A stretch of 59,006 nt of DNA from Gammaproteobacteria bacterium. GTDB lineage: Bacteria > Pseudomonadota > Gammaproteobacteria > Pseudomonadales > Azotimanducaceae. Position 1 is the stretch's first letter. Every line of letters begins with the position of its first letter. A program made the position numbers and the translations under genes. The notes beneath the pieces are model-generated. The model ran no database searches, had not been told where the DNA came from, and saw nothing but the letters and a program-made list of their open reading frames with translations. Shown here in pieces: positions 8,189-17,101 of this stretch. The stretch covers positions 1 to 59,006 of the forward strand of contig JAPPHD010000147.1 in NCBI GenBank assembly GCA_028821125.1, given 5' to 3'.

Positions 8189-9388
8189 CTACAGGCCGAG
8201 CACCAGCTTGGCGACAATGTTCTTCTGCACTTCGTTGCTGCCGCCGGCGATCGAACCGGCCCGCTGGTTGAAATAGCGCGGAAAGGCGTTCACGCCGTCG
8301 GCCGGCCCCACCGGCTGGAGGTTTTGCCCGGGGGCGATGGCGTCCTGCCGGTCCGGCGCGATGTAGTAGGCCAGCGCTTCCACGGCCAGTTCGGTCAAGC
8401 GCTGGCTGATTTCCGCTCCGCCGGTCTTGAGTACGGACGACTCCGGCCCGGGGTTCTCTCCCTTGGACAGCGCCGCCATGATGCGCAGTTCCGTGTACTG
8501 GATGGCCTTTACCCTGACCGCGGTTTCGTCGAGCCTCCGCTTGAATGCGGGATCGTCCAGCAGGGTTCGGCCGGAGGCGTCCTGATTGGCAGCCAGCCGG
8601 CGAATGCGTTCGAGGCCGGCTTCGTAGCCGCCGGAACCGCCGCCGCCGCGCTCGAATTCCAGGAGGTACTTGGCCACCGTCCAGCCCTGGTGCTCCTTCC
8701 CGACCGTGTTGGCTTTCGGAACGCGCACCGCATCGAAAAACACCTGGTTCACTTCATGGGTGCCCGAGGCGAACAGGATGGGTTGCACGGTGATGCCGGG
8801 GGTGTCCATGTCCAGCAACAGGAAGGTGATGCCTTCCTGGGGCTTGCCGGTATCCCTGGTGCGCACCAGGCAGAACATCCGGTTGGCGTAGTGGGCGTGG
8901 GAGGTCCAGATCTTGGTGCCGCGGAGCACGTAGTCGTCGCCGTCGGTCTCGGCCTTCAGCTTCAGGGAAGCCAGGTCGGACCCGGAGCCCGGCTCCGAGT
9001 AGCCCTGGCACCAGTAGTCCTCGCCGGACAGGATGCGCGGCAGGTACGCGCTTTTCTGTTCGGCGGTGCCGTGACCGATCAGCATGGGGCCGACCATGCC
9101 GATCCCCGTGGGGAACAGGCTCGGCGCGTGGGCCAGGGACGTTTCCACCGACCAGAGGTAGCGCCGCGCCAGGTCCCAGCCTGTGCCGCCGTATTCCTCC
9201 GGCCAGTCGGGCGCCGCCCAGCCCTTCTCGTAGAGAATCCGGTGCCAGCGGTTGTTGTATTCGTAGTCCAGGAAAAAGCTCGGCCGGTCCCGCTCGGCGG
9301 CGCGCAGGTCTTCCGGCAGCGATGTGGCCAGGAACGCCTTCACTTCCTCCCGGAAGGCTTCGTGCTCGTCGCTGAACGCAATGTTCAT
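8189..9388 (-). CDS. Acyl-CoA dehydrogenase
   Basis: 399 residues from ATG 9388, where the family N-terminus (MNIAFSDEHEAFREEVKAFL) begins; the open frame runs further upstream but without similarity. FAD-dependent oxidation of acyl-CoA to enoyl-CoA is expected. Signature blocks are YCQGYSEPGSGSDLASL in the middle and the C-terminal FNQRAGSIAGGSNEVQKNIVAKLVLGL. The C-terminal GGSNEVQKN is normal for this subfamily. It converges with the ClpP-like gene and is downstream of the M20 hydrolase gene. A pair of 11-bp repeats (9506-9527) lies 117 nt before the start. Confidence 0.93.
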   Translation of the reverse strand: MNIAFSDEHEAFREEVKAFLATSLPEDLRAAERDRPSFFLDYEYNNRWHRILYEKGWAAPDWPEEYGGTGWDLARRYLWSVETSLAHAPSLFPTGIGMVGPMLIGHGTAEQKSAYLPRILSGEDYWCQGYSEPGSGSDLASLKLKAETDGDDYVLRGTKIWTSHAHYANRMFCLVRTRDTGKPQEGITFLLLDMDTPGITVQPILFASGTHEVNQVFFDAVRVPKANTVGKEHQGWTVAKYLLEFERGGGGSGGYEAGLERIRRLAANQDASGRTLLDDPAFKRRLDETAVRVKAIQYTELRIMAALSKGENPGPESSVLKTGGAEISQRLTELAVEALAYYIAPDRQDAIAPGQNLQPVGPADGVNAFPRYFNQRAGSIAGGSNEVQKNIVAKLVLGL

Positions 9389-9505
9389 CGGTCGTTTGCG
9401 GTCTTTGCGTCGGGAATCAAGCGGTGTGATTGGCTGGATTGCAGCGGAAGGGGCGCCAAACGGACCGGCGCGCGCGATTGACGCCTTCGGGCTCGATCTC
9501 TTTTT

Positions 9506-9527
9506 CGCGGATAGAGCGCGGATAGAG
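9506..9527 (-). repeat. Two tandem 11-bp units upstream of acyl-CoA dehydrogenase
   Basis: The plus strand reads CGCGGATAGAG twice in direct succession; on the coding strand of the dehydrogenase this is CTCTATCCGCG repeated, with AAAAA following. The ATCCGCG core is shared with the arrays at 5885-5974 and 7242-7296. Confidence 0.7.
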
Positions 9528-9556
9528 ATTGCCGGATGAGACAAGCTCGCTTCCGG

Positions 9557-10768
9557 TCACTGTTGATTCGTTGTGCTGGGAGATGGCCCCGTCAGCCCCT
9601 TGGCGATACGGAATGCCTGAGCGCTGGCATCGCGCAGGTCCCCGTCCAGAAGGAAATCCGAAGCCGTCATTGCCAGCAGCTTGGCGCCGTCGATGGCGGC
9701 GGCATCGCCCATGCCGGAGCGCGCCCACCGGGCGAACTCGGGGTTGTGAATGACGACGTCCCGGGGCGCGGCCGCCAGCATGGGATGGATCGAGGGCACC
9801 CGGTGGCTGACGTTGCCCATGTCGGTGCTGCCGGCGCCGCCGAGTTCCTGCCAGTCGAGGAATTCCCGGCCGAGGCTCTCGCCGTGGGCCTGGAACGCCG
9901 TGGCCAGCGGCCAGTTGGTGTTCAGGTCGAGGTAGTCGACGTTGGCCCAGTTGATTTCCACCTCGCTGCCGCTGCCCCGGGCCCCCGCCTCGAAACAGGC
10001 CTGCACCCGCGGCTTGAGCGCGGCCAGGGCCTCTTCGTCGGCGGCGCGCACGTAGAAGTCGCCGCTCGCCCGGTCGGGCACGATGTTGGGCGCTTGGCCG
10101 CCCTCGGTGATGACGCCGTGAATGCGCTCGTCTTTCCTGATGTGCTGGCGGAGATTGGAGATGGCCTGGTAGGCGAGCAGCAGACCGTCGAGGGCGTTGA
10201 TGCCCTTGTGCGGCGAGACCGAAGCATGGGCGGAACGGCCGTGGTAGGTGACTTCCACCTCGGCGACACAGATACAGGGCATGGTCGCCAGGTTGACGCC
10301 GGCGGGATGGATCATCATCGCCGCGTCCACGCCGTCGAACGCGCCGGCGCGCGCCATCAGTTCCTTGCCGCCGCCCTTTTCCTCGGCGGGCGTGCCGATC
10401 AGGCGCACGCGCCCGGGGAGTTGCTCGCTTACCGCCTCGAGCCCGATCGCCGCGCCGAGCGCCGCCGTGGCGATCAGGTTGTGGCCGCAGGCGTGGCCGA
10501 TTCCAGGCAGGGCATCGTATTCCGCGAGCACGGCGACCGTGGGGCCTGTGCTGTCCGGGTTGATCTGCGCCTCGAAGGCCGTCTCCAGGGTGAACACGCC
10601 CTTCTCCGCCGCCAGACCCTGCTGCTCGAGGGTGCGGGTGAGCAACTCGCAGGCGTGGAATTCGTGGAAGGCGAGTTCGGGGCGGGCGTGAATCTGGTGC
10701 GATACACCCAGCAGCACCTCGGCGAGCGCATCGATTCGATCGACGATGGACTTGTGCAGCGCTTGCAT
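9557..10768 (-). CDS. M20 family metallo-amidohydrolase (AbgB/ACY1L2-like)
   Basis: 403 residues. It is a zinc-dependent amidohydrolase of the M20 family: EYDALPGIGHACGHN near residues 86-100 carries the metal-binding histidines, followed by GTPAEEKGGGKELM with the catalytic glutamates and the inserted dimerisation domain (TYHGRSAHAS). The fit is best to the p-aminobenzoyl-glutamate hydrolase / ACY1L2 group, which cleave N-acyl amino acids or dipeptide-like amides. A signal peptide is absent, so it acts in the cytosol. It is followed by the acyl-CoA dehydrogenase gene on the same strand and is divergent from the TonB receptor gene. Confidence 0.9.
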   Translation of the reverse strand: MQALHKSIVDRIDALAEVLLGVSHQIHARPELAFHEFHACELLTRTLEQQGLAAEKGVFTLETAFEAQINPDSTGPTVAVLAEYDALPGIGHACGHNLIATAALGAAIGLEAVSEQLPGRVRLIGTPAEEKGGGKELMARAGAFDGVDAAMMIHPAGVNLATMPCICVAEVEVTYHGRSAHASVSPHKGINALDGLLLAYQAISNLRQHIRKDERIHGVITEGGQAPNIVPDRASGDFYVRAADEEALAALKPRVQACFEAGARGSGSEVEINWANVDYLDLNTNWPLATAFQAHGESLGREFLDWQELGGAGSTDMGNVSHRVPSIHPMLAAAPRDVVIHNPEFARWARSGMGDAAAIDGAKLLAMTASDFLLDGDLRDASAQAFRIAKGLTGPSPSTTNQQ

Positions 10769-10902
10769 GCTCTAAAGCGATTCCCCCAGTGCGGCTGGCC
10801 ATTATGCACAAAAGCGGCGGAGGATTGACCGTTCGCGTCGCTGTTTGTTGCTTTTTCAAGATGTTGGTATAGATTGGCGCGATACCCCCCTCTGACGTTT
10901 CG

Positions 10903-13611
10903 ATGATCCCGATTTTTCTCTTGGCGCTTGCGTTGATTCCGGTTGGCGCCGTGGTGGCTGCCGAACAGGCTGTCGACGGCGGCGGCGGGGCGGAGATTGT
11001 CGAGGAAGTGGTGAGCATCGGCACGCGCCGCCGGGCCCGGGCCGCGGTGGACACGGCGGTACCGGTGGACGTGTTCGGGCCAGAGCAGGTGGCGAGCGTC
11101 AACTCGTCCGACCTCATCGAAGTGCTCAATGCGATCGTACCTTCGTTTTCCGTGCGGAGGCAGCCGATCTCCGACGGCGCCTCGTTCATTCGCCCGACGC
11201 ACATGCGTGGCCTGGATTCGCACCACACGCTGGTGCTCATCAACGGCAAGCGCCGCCACCGGGCCGCGCTGATGCAGATCGGCGGCTTCGGTTCGCACGG
11301 CCCGGACATGGGCAGCATTCCATCCATCGCCATCGAGTCCATGGAAGTGCTGCGTGACGGGGCGGCCGCCCAGTACGGCTCGGACGCCATTGCCGGGGTT
11401 ATCAATTTCAACCTGCGGCGCGCGGACTCAGGGGCCGAGTTGCGCCTGCGCGCCGGGAGTTACGACGAAGGGGATGGCGAGGAGATCACCGTCGAAGGCA
11501 ACGCGGGGTTTCCGTTGCCGAACGGGGGTTTCGTCAATGTCAGCGGCCAGTATTCCGATTCGGCGCCTACCAGCCGCTCGGAACCCTATGACCTGACCAT
11601 TGCCGGGTCCGGCCAGTCGCCGCTGGCCGCGACAAGGAGCCGCTTGACGGTGGGCGGCGTTACCTACTACGGGCCGGATGCGCTCACCTACGAGTATTCC
11701 CCAAGCGGTGAGATTCTGCAGGCAGCGCTTGGTAGCGACGGTGTTCCCGACGATCTTGACGACCGGTTTGCGGAGAACTTCCACACCGTGGGCGGCAACC
11801 GGCCGTTCGGGAGCCCGGCCCAGATCTGGGGCCAGCCGGACCGCGAGCAGGCGCTGGCCCTGGTGAACGCGGTACTGCCCCTGACCGCGGGTCTGGAGAT
11901 GTATGGCTTTGCGTCCTACGCCCGCAAGGACCAGACCGGCGGTTTCTTCTACCGCCGCCCCGGCGTCAGCCAGCTTCTGCCGGTTCGCCTGGCGGACGGC
12001 ACCATTCACGACCCCAGGGCCAGCCTGTACCCCTCCGGATTCACGCCGCAGTTCTCCGGTGACGTCACCGACTACGCGGTCGCCGGCGGCCTCTCGGGCA
12101 GCCATGGTTCCGGTCTGACCTTCGATGTCTCGGCGAGCTACGGTTTCGACGAGATTCGCTATCGCATCGAGAACACCCTGAATCCGTCGCTCGGGCCCGA
12201 CACGCCGACCCGGTTCCAGCCGGGGACGCTGTCCAACGAAGAACTGGCGCTGAATGCGGATCTCGCCTGGCCACTGGAAGTCGGGCTGGCCAGCCCCCTG
12301 AACCTGGCCTTCGGCTTCGAGTACCGCGAGGAGGGCTACCGTATCAAGGCGGGGGATTTGCCGTCCTACCGGGTCGGCCCGTTCGGCGTGGCGGATCCGT
12401 TCAATTTCGAGATTACCCAGGCCGAAGTCGATGCGGACCCGGACGACGGATTGGCCGTCATCGAATGCCGCATACCGGGATTCGAGGCTGTCGGTGCGCT
12501 CTGCCCCGCGGGCGATCCGGTGAACAATGCCGTTCCCATCGGTTCGAACGGTTTCCCCGGCTATCCGCCCACCTTCGCTTCCAACCGGACGCGCCAGAGC
12601 TACGCGGGCTATGTCGATCTCGAAGTCGACCTGACCGACAGGTGGCTGGCCAACGCCGCCGCGCGCTACGAGCACTTCGACGACTTCGGCAGCGTTGCCA
12701 TCTGGAAGCTCGCCACCCGCTACCGGCTCACGGACCGGGTCAACCTGCGCGGCTCGGTCGGCACCGGGTTCCGGGCGCCGACGCCCGGCCAGATTTCGAC
12801 GAGCGTGGTATCGACCCGGATCGACGCCGCCGGAATTCCGCGGGCGGAGGGCGTCTTTCCGCCCACCCACGCTGCCGCGGGGCTGTTTGGCGCCCGGCCG
12901 CTCGACCCCGAGCGGTCTGATTCGTTCACCCTGGGCTTGGCTGCCCAACCGTTTTCCGGCGGGACGCTCACCCTCGACTACTACCGCATCCGCCTGGATG
13001 ACCGCATCGTCATGTCGTCCCAGTTCATCGTCGATGCGGATGCGGCCCTGCGTCTCATCGAACTCGGCGTTCCCGGCGCCAACGACATCGCCCGGGTGCG
13101 CTTTTTCACCAACGATGTGGTGACGGAAACCAGCGGCATCGACCTGGTGGCCGCGGGCACGTTCGACTGGTCCTTGGGCACGACGTCCGTACAGGCCGCG
13201 TTCAATTTCAACCGGACCGAGGTCGTGGACCTGGGGCGCTTCGTGGATGAAGAGGCCAGGCACGACATCGAGAAGGGCAGCCCCGAAACCCGGGGTGTGG
13301 TCAGCCTGAGTCACGCCTGGACGTTCCTCGACCTGCTGTTGCGCGCCCGCTATTTCGGAAAGTACAGGAACGCGAGCGATGCGAGCCTTGCCGATGTCCA
13401 GCAGTTTGGCCGGGAAGTGCTGGTCGACCTGGAAGCGAACGCCACGTTCCGGGGGCGTTACGCACTCAAGCTGGGTGTCGAGAACCTGTTCGACAACTAT
13501 CCCGACCCGGGCGAGTTCGAGGTCTGTTGCGGCCGCATCTACCGCAGCGACTCCATCGTGCCCTGGCAGGGGAGGCTGTTCTACGCTCAACTGGGGGTGT
13601 CGATTTATTGA
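10903..13611 (+). CDS. TonB-dependent outer-membrane receptor
   Basis: 902 residues. An N-terminal signal sequence (IPIFLLALALIPVGAVVAAEQ) is followed by a TonB-box-like stretch (EEVVSIGTRRR). A plug domain (about 45-160) has RGLDSHHTLVLINGKRRH, SIAIESMEVLRDGAAAQYGSDAIAGVINF. The rest is a 22-strand barrel type region, ending in LKLGVENLFDNYPD and a terminal aromatic residue (Y, in QLGVSIY). It would import a bulky substrate through the outer membrane with energy from TonB-ExbBD. The substrate is unknown; the acyl-CoA genes around it suggest a hydrophobic compound, which is only a guess. Confidence 0.95.
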   Translation: MIPIFLLALALIPVGAVVAAEQAVDGGGGAEIVEEVVSIGTRRRARAAVDTAVPVDVFGPEQVASVNSSDLIEVLNAIVPSFSVRRQPISDGASFIRPTHMRGLDSHHTLVLINGKRRHRAALMQIGGFGSHGPDMGSIPSIAIESMEVLRDGAAAQYGSDAIAGVINFNLRRADSGAELRLRAGSYDEGDGEEITVEGNAGFPLPNGGFVNVSGQYSDSAPTSRSEPYDLTIAGSGQSPLAATRSRLTVGGVTYYGPDALTYEYSPSGEILQAALGSDGVPDDLDDRFAENFHTVGGNRPFGSPAQIWGQPDREQALALVNAVLPLTAGLEMYGFASYARKDQTGGFFYRRPGVSQLLPVRLADGTIHDPRASLYPSGFTPQFSGDVTDYAVAGGLSGSHGSGLTFDVSASYGFDEIRYRIENTLNPSLGPDTPTRFQPGTLSNEELALNADLAWPLEVGLASPLNLAFGFEYREEGYRIKAGDLPSYRVGPFGVADPFNFEITQAEVDADPDDGLAVIECRIPGFEAVGALCPAGDPVNNAVPIGSNGFPGYPPTFASNRTRQSYAGYVDLEVDLTDRWLANAAARYEHFDDFGSVAIWKLATRYRLTDRVNLRGSVGTGFRAPTPGQISTSVVSTRIDAAGIPRAEGVFPPTHAAAGLFGARPLDPERSDSFTLGLAAQPFSGGTLTLDYYRIRLDDRIVMSSQFIVDADAALRLIELGVPGANDIARVRFFTNDVVTETSGIDLVAAGTFDWSLGTTSVQAAFNFNRTEVVDLGRFVDEEARHDIEKGSPETRGVVSLSHAWTFLDLLLRARYFGKYRNASDASLADVQQFGREVLVDLEANATFRGRYALKLGVENLFDNYPDPGEFEVCCGRIYRSDSIVPWQGRLFYAQLGVSIY

Positions 13612-13641
13612 GCGGCCGGGCGAGATTTATCAGGAGAAAAC

Positions 13642-14478
13642 ATGGCATACGAATATGACCTGCTGGATGTGGACGTTGCGGATTCGATCGCCCGGGTGAC
13701 CGTCAGCAACCCACCGATCAATCTCATGACGCGTGACTTGTATATCGAGTTGCTTAAGCTTTCCGAGGAGTTGGAATTGGACCGGAACCTGGCGGTCGTT
13801 GTGTTGAAGAGTGCGGACCCGGATTTCTTCATCGCCCATTTCGACGTGTCGCTCATCCTGAACTTCCCCACGGAGGGCGAGGCCCGCCGCGAAGAGGAAC
13901 TCAATCCGTTCCACGTCATGTGCGAGCGTTTCCGGACCATGGACAAGGTGACCATCGCCCAGATCGAGGGCCGTGTGGGCGGTGGAGGCAGCGAGCTGGC
14001 GGCGAGCTTCGACATGCGTTTCGGCGTTCGCGGGAAGGCCGTGGTCAATCAGATGGAGGTGCCGCTGGGCATCCTGCCGGGCGGCACGGGAACGCAACGG
14101 CTGCCGAGGCTGGTCGGGCGCGGCAGGGCCATGGAGATCATCCTGGGCGGCGACGACATCGATGCGGAAACCGCCGAGCGCTGGGGCTATCTCAACCGCA
14201 TCTTCGAACCGGAAGAAATAGGGCCCTTTGTCGACACGCTCGCCGGCCGGATTGCCTCGTTCCCCATCGAGGCCGTGCGCCTGGCCAAGGCCGCGGTGAA
14301 TCAGGCGGAGCGCCCGCTTGCCGAGGGGCTGCGCGAAGAAGCGTTCCTGTTCCAGCAGTTGCTGCGCAACAGCAGTTCCCGATCCGCCATGCGGCGGTTT
14401 CTCGAGATCGGCGGACAAACCCGTGAGGGAGAACTGCGTGTCGGGGAACTCAATGCGGAAATCGCAATCGGCGAGTAA
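13642..14478 (+). CDS. Enoyl-CoA hydratase/isomerase family protein (second copy)
   Basis: 278 residues, crotonase superfamily. The blocks IARVTVSNPPINLMTRDLY, EGRVGGGGSELAASFDMRFG and VPLGILPGGTGTQRLPRLVGRG are present. The first oxyanion region (DPDFFIAHFDVSLIL) departs from the usual GADL form, so activity may differ from classical hydration. The ATG follows AGGAG. It starts 30 nt after the TonB receptor and could be co-transcribed. It is the last gene before the more AT-rich peptide biosynthesis operon, which points towards it. Confidence 0.88.
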   Translation: MAYEYDLLDVDVADSIARVTVSNPPINLMTRDLYIELLKLSEELELDRNLAVVVLKSADPDFFIAHFDVSLILNFPTEGEARREEELNPFHVMCERFRTMDKVTIAQIEGRVGGGGSELAASFDMRFGVRGKAVVNQMEVPLGILPGGTGTQRLPRLVGRGRAMEIILGGDDIDAETAERWGYLNRIFEPEEIGPFVDTLAGRIASFPIEAVRLAKAAVNQAERPLAEGLREEAFLFQQLLRNSSSRSAMRRFLEIGGQTREGELRVGELNAEIAIGE

Positions 14479-14606
14479 TTGCAGGATACCCTTCGAAACG
14501 AAAAAAGCGCCTAGAAAGCCCTCGTTGCTGGACGCGTGGGTAAGATGGCGTCAGCCAAGTTGATTTCTTCGCGATTGCCAACCGGCACACCCCGGCATCG
14601 CAGTAA

Positions 14607-15473
14607 CTACTTTACGGCTTCAATCATCAGAATTTCAGTGCACTGCCAGTAGTAACATTCCGGAGGCGGCTTTAATCCCTTGATATTCGAGATAGACACC
14701 TTGCCGAAAAGTTCCAGTAACGCACGCTGGTGTGCTCTCGACATGCTGTTGACCTCGTTGGAGTAGTAGGTGAATACACCTCCAGGGCGTAGGTGTTCGG
14801 CGGCTGTTTCAAAGAAGTGGTGTGCATAGGTAATGCTGCCGACGTAGTGCTCGGACCACTCCCGTGCGTTCAACGGATAAGCATCGAAGAGAACACCGTC
14901 GAATAGGTCCAGACTACTGTTTACGTCCTGCCAGCGTCCCTCCAGCAGATGTATCTTCCGGCCAGGATACGCCGATCGCCATTCCTTGAATCGTTCTTGA
15001 ATATCGGCGTGGCACTCGACGATGGTGTGTGATCGTGGATTGCGTTGTTGGATCAGCGAAGCGCTGATTCCCATCCCGAATCCGATCTCAAGCACATCAC
15101 CCCGGATTCTCGTAACTGCTTCAGCCATTGCGGACATGATCGGATATTCCCATGCTTGCATGACCTGCTGCTGCCCGATTACCAGTTCCTTTTCGTCGAA
15201 CCGCTCGGATTTGTTGCGCAGATCTTCGGACATGATGCGACGCCGTTCGCTGGAGTGCATGGTCTTTCCGATCCTGTCCGCTTCTGAAATGTCGAGCAGC
15301 GTCTCCTTGAGCAGCCGACGGGTTATCCACTCACCGTAGCCCGGGTCGGGCCTAACCAGAAAGTTTGGCTCGACCTCTGCGGTCAAACGGGCTCCGGCAT
15401 CTTGTACCTGCCAGATCCGGTTCCGCTGAGTTGAATCGAGAATGTCCAGCAGCGTTTTGTCACCTTCCGTCAC
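14607..15473 (-). CDS. Guanidinoacetate-methyltransferase-like SAM methyltransferase of the azole-peptide cluster
   Basis: 288 residues from GTG 15473, which has AAGGAG 9 nt upstream. Residues about 100-285 align well to guanidinoacetate N-methyltransferase: VLEIGFGMGISAS (SAM binding), VECHADIQERFKEW, LFDAYPLNAREW and LRPGGVFTYYSNE. Two acidic residues that hold the guanidino group in that enzyme appear to be kept: E109 (in AWEYPIM) and D197 (in FDAYP). The N-terminal about 100 residues are extra and unrecognised. As the last gene of the operon, it probably tailors the peptide; because the predicted core begins with Arg39, methylation of that arginine is the natural proposal. The family match is strong; the substrate is inference. 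Confidence 0.85.
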   Translation of the reverse strand: MTEGDKTLLDILDSTQRNRIWQVQDAGARLTAEVEPNFLVRPDPGYGEWITRRLLKETLLDISEADRIGKTMHSSERRRIMSEDLRNKSERFDEKELVIGQQQVMQAWEYPIMSAMAEAVTRIRGDVLEIGFGMGISASLIQQRNPRSHTIVECHADIQERFKEWRSAYPGRKIHLLEGRWQDVNSSLDLFDGVLFDAYPLNAREWSEHYVGSITYAHHFFETAAEHLRPGGVFTYYSNEVNSMSRAHQRALLELFGKVSISNIKGLKPPPECYYWQCTEILMIEAVK

Positions 15474-15491
15474 AACTGTCCGCTCCTTGCA

Positions 15492-15944
15492 TCAGTTGGC
15501 GGAGTTACTGCCGTACGTACGCAGTTGTACTTTCAGTTCCAGACAATCCCCGGTCGAGGAAAAGGCGCTCTCCTCGAAGGTAGGCGCCCGGTTCAGTGGA
15601 CGCACGTTGTTGGTGGCGCCAACGGGTTCTACCGGCGCCCCGTAGGCATTGGTTTGTATGATTCGATCGTCGTTTACATCGTGTACCACCTTGATGGCGT
15701 AGCGGCCCGCGGGCACCTCCCTGAAGATCACCGTTCGAGGCGTCATGGCGTCGCGGATCACACTCACCTTCTGCCGCGAACAGAGCGGAGTGTTGAACTC
15801 ACGCTCAGTACATAAATATGTGTACAGCGTGCCCCTGGCTTGGGTGATACCAACGACAGCGACGCGAACATCCGCACTGGACACCGCCGGCACCGCTTGC
15901 TCGTACGGACCGAAAATGAGTGCGGCAAGCACGTAGTACGGCAC
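15492..15944 (-). CDS. DUF2141 family exported protein in the azole-peptide cluster
   Basis: 150 residues from GTG 15944 (GGAG 6 nt upstream, inside the end of the permease gene). A hydrophobic start suggests a signal peptide. The body has the DUF2141 pattern: a VRVAVVGITQARGTLYTYLC strand, then VIFREVPAGRYAIKVVHDVN, and a NAYGAPVEPVGATNN segment. DUF2141 proteins are small periplasmic beta-sandwich proteins of unknown role. Its place directly after the exporter permease suggests a role in export or self-protection, but nothing in the sequence proves it. Three cysteines (near 44, 55 and 134) could allow a disulfide. Confidence 0.75.
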   Translation of the reverse strand: MPYYVLAALIFGPYEQAVPAVSSADVRVAVVGITQARGTLYTYLCTEREFNTPLCSRQKVSVIRDAMTPRTVIFREVPAGRYAIKVVHDVNDDRIIQTNAYGAPVEPVGATNNVRPLNRAPTFEESAFSSTGDCLELKVQLRTYGSNSAN

Positions 15945-15946
15945 GC

Positions 15947-17101
15947 TTACTCCGGGATGTTCCAGCGGAAACTAGTAGCAACGATGATGATTCCAATCGC
16001 CGCCAGCGAGACGAGATAGAGTATCGTCGGCCAGCACTCCGCCAAGCCCGCAGTGCCAGTTGCAACCTGTCGCATTGAGTCTGCCAGCATGAACACCGGT
16101 GAATACCGGGCGGCCGACTCGATTGACTCGGGCATCAATGAGATGGGTATGAACAGGTCCGAAAGGAACATGATGGGAATGTTCACGAGATTGATCAGGG
16201 TATTGGCGGTGTTGATTTTTGTCACCACACCGGCTATGGCCATGCCCAAGCTGAGAAAGCTTGCCGATGAGAGTGCGACTAGAATCATGAGCAGTAGCCA
16301 GTTGCTCGGCGATATCGCATGATCAGGCCCATAGGCTCGCATGCCGAGGGAAATGTACAAGAACACGAACACCAGGAGTATCAGTAGCCGAGAGCTTGAA
16401 TAACCAAGGGTGAAGGCGATTCGACGGATGGGCATGACCTGGAACAGCTTCAGACCGCCTTCGGCACGCAGTGCGATCAGCGGACCTGTGAATCCAAAAA
16501 GAGCCGTTGATACGATCGTCAACACCGTCAGGCCGATTACATAGTAGATGCTCCGGGAGTATCCGGGTAAGGAGTCTTCACCTGATCCAATGGCATAGTG
16601 CAGTACAACGCTAGCCCCTCCCCCGGCAAGTTCCACGTTCAGATCCGCAACCACCGCTGAGATCATCGAGATCATGCTGCCGCTGCTGGCATCCGGCTCC
16701 GTTTCGAGCCGTATCGTGATGGCCTGTGGATTCTCGGGTGAAGGTGCGAATTCCTCAGGGAACTCAATTCTAACCCGGTCGCGAGGACTCGCTTCATCGG
16801 CGTCGATCAGGCGATAAGTGAACGTCACCCCGTCGACGAAAGACGCTCGCCTTTCAAGCAGTCGCGTCAGTTGTGCATGCTGGCCGTCACTGGAGACGAT
16901 ATCGGTCTCCAGGCTTGGTGACCGGGTCTCCGGGGAACCGAACAGTGCCATCATCACAACCAACAGGATGATCGGATACAGAAACGTCCAGAAAACCGCC
17001 GCTGGATCGCGCAGGTACGTTCTGGTCTCCACCCATGCGAGCGTCACGAAAGAACTGAACCATGCAGGCTGGTTGGTTGTGGCAGCTGACGTACCTGTCA
17101 T
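15947..17101 (-). CDS. ABC-2 type transporter permease
   Basis: 384 residues with the ABC-2 membrane layout: one N-terminal membrane segment (AVFWTFLYPIILLVVMMALF), a large extracytoplasmic domain (about 50-190), then five hydrophobic segments (for example YYVIGLTVLTIVSTALFGF, LLILLVFVFLYISLGM, FLSLGMAIAGVV). Its start overlaps the ATPase stop by 4 nt (ATGA), so the two are translationally coupled and form one transporter. By context it exports the mature azole peptide across the inner membrane and may also give self-immunity. A separate outer-membrane channel is not encoded here. Confidence 0.92.
   Translation of the reverse strand: MTGTSAATTNQPAWFSSFVTLAWVETRTYLRDPAAVFWTFLYPIILLVVMMALFGSPETRSPSLETDIVSSDGQHAQLTRLLERRASFVDGVTFTYRLIDADEASPRDRVRIEFPEEFAPSPENPQAITIRLETEPDASSGSMISMISAVVADLNVELAGGGASVVLHYAIGSGEDSLPGYSRSIYYVIGLTVLTIVSTALFGFTGPLIALRAEGGLKLFQVMPIRRIAFTLGYSSSRLLILLVFVFLYISLGMRAYGPDHAISPSNWLLLMILVALSSASFLSLGMAIAGVVTKINTANTLINLVNIPIMFLSDLFIPISLMPESIESAARYSPVFMLADSMRQVATGTAGLAECWPTILYLVSLAAIGIIIVATSFRWNIPE

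Noticed and set aside
11428-13590. 720-codon minus-strand frame opposite the TonB receptor
   Set aside because: Antisense shadow; the plus strand has a full receptor with signal peptide, plug and barrel.
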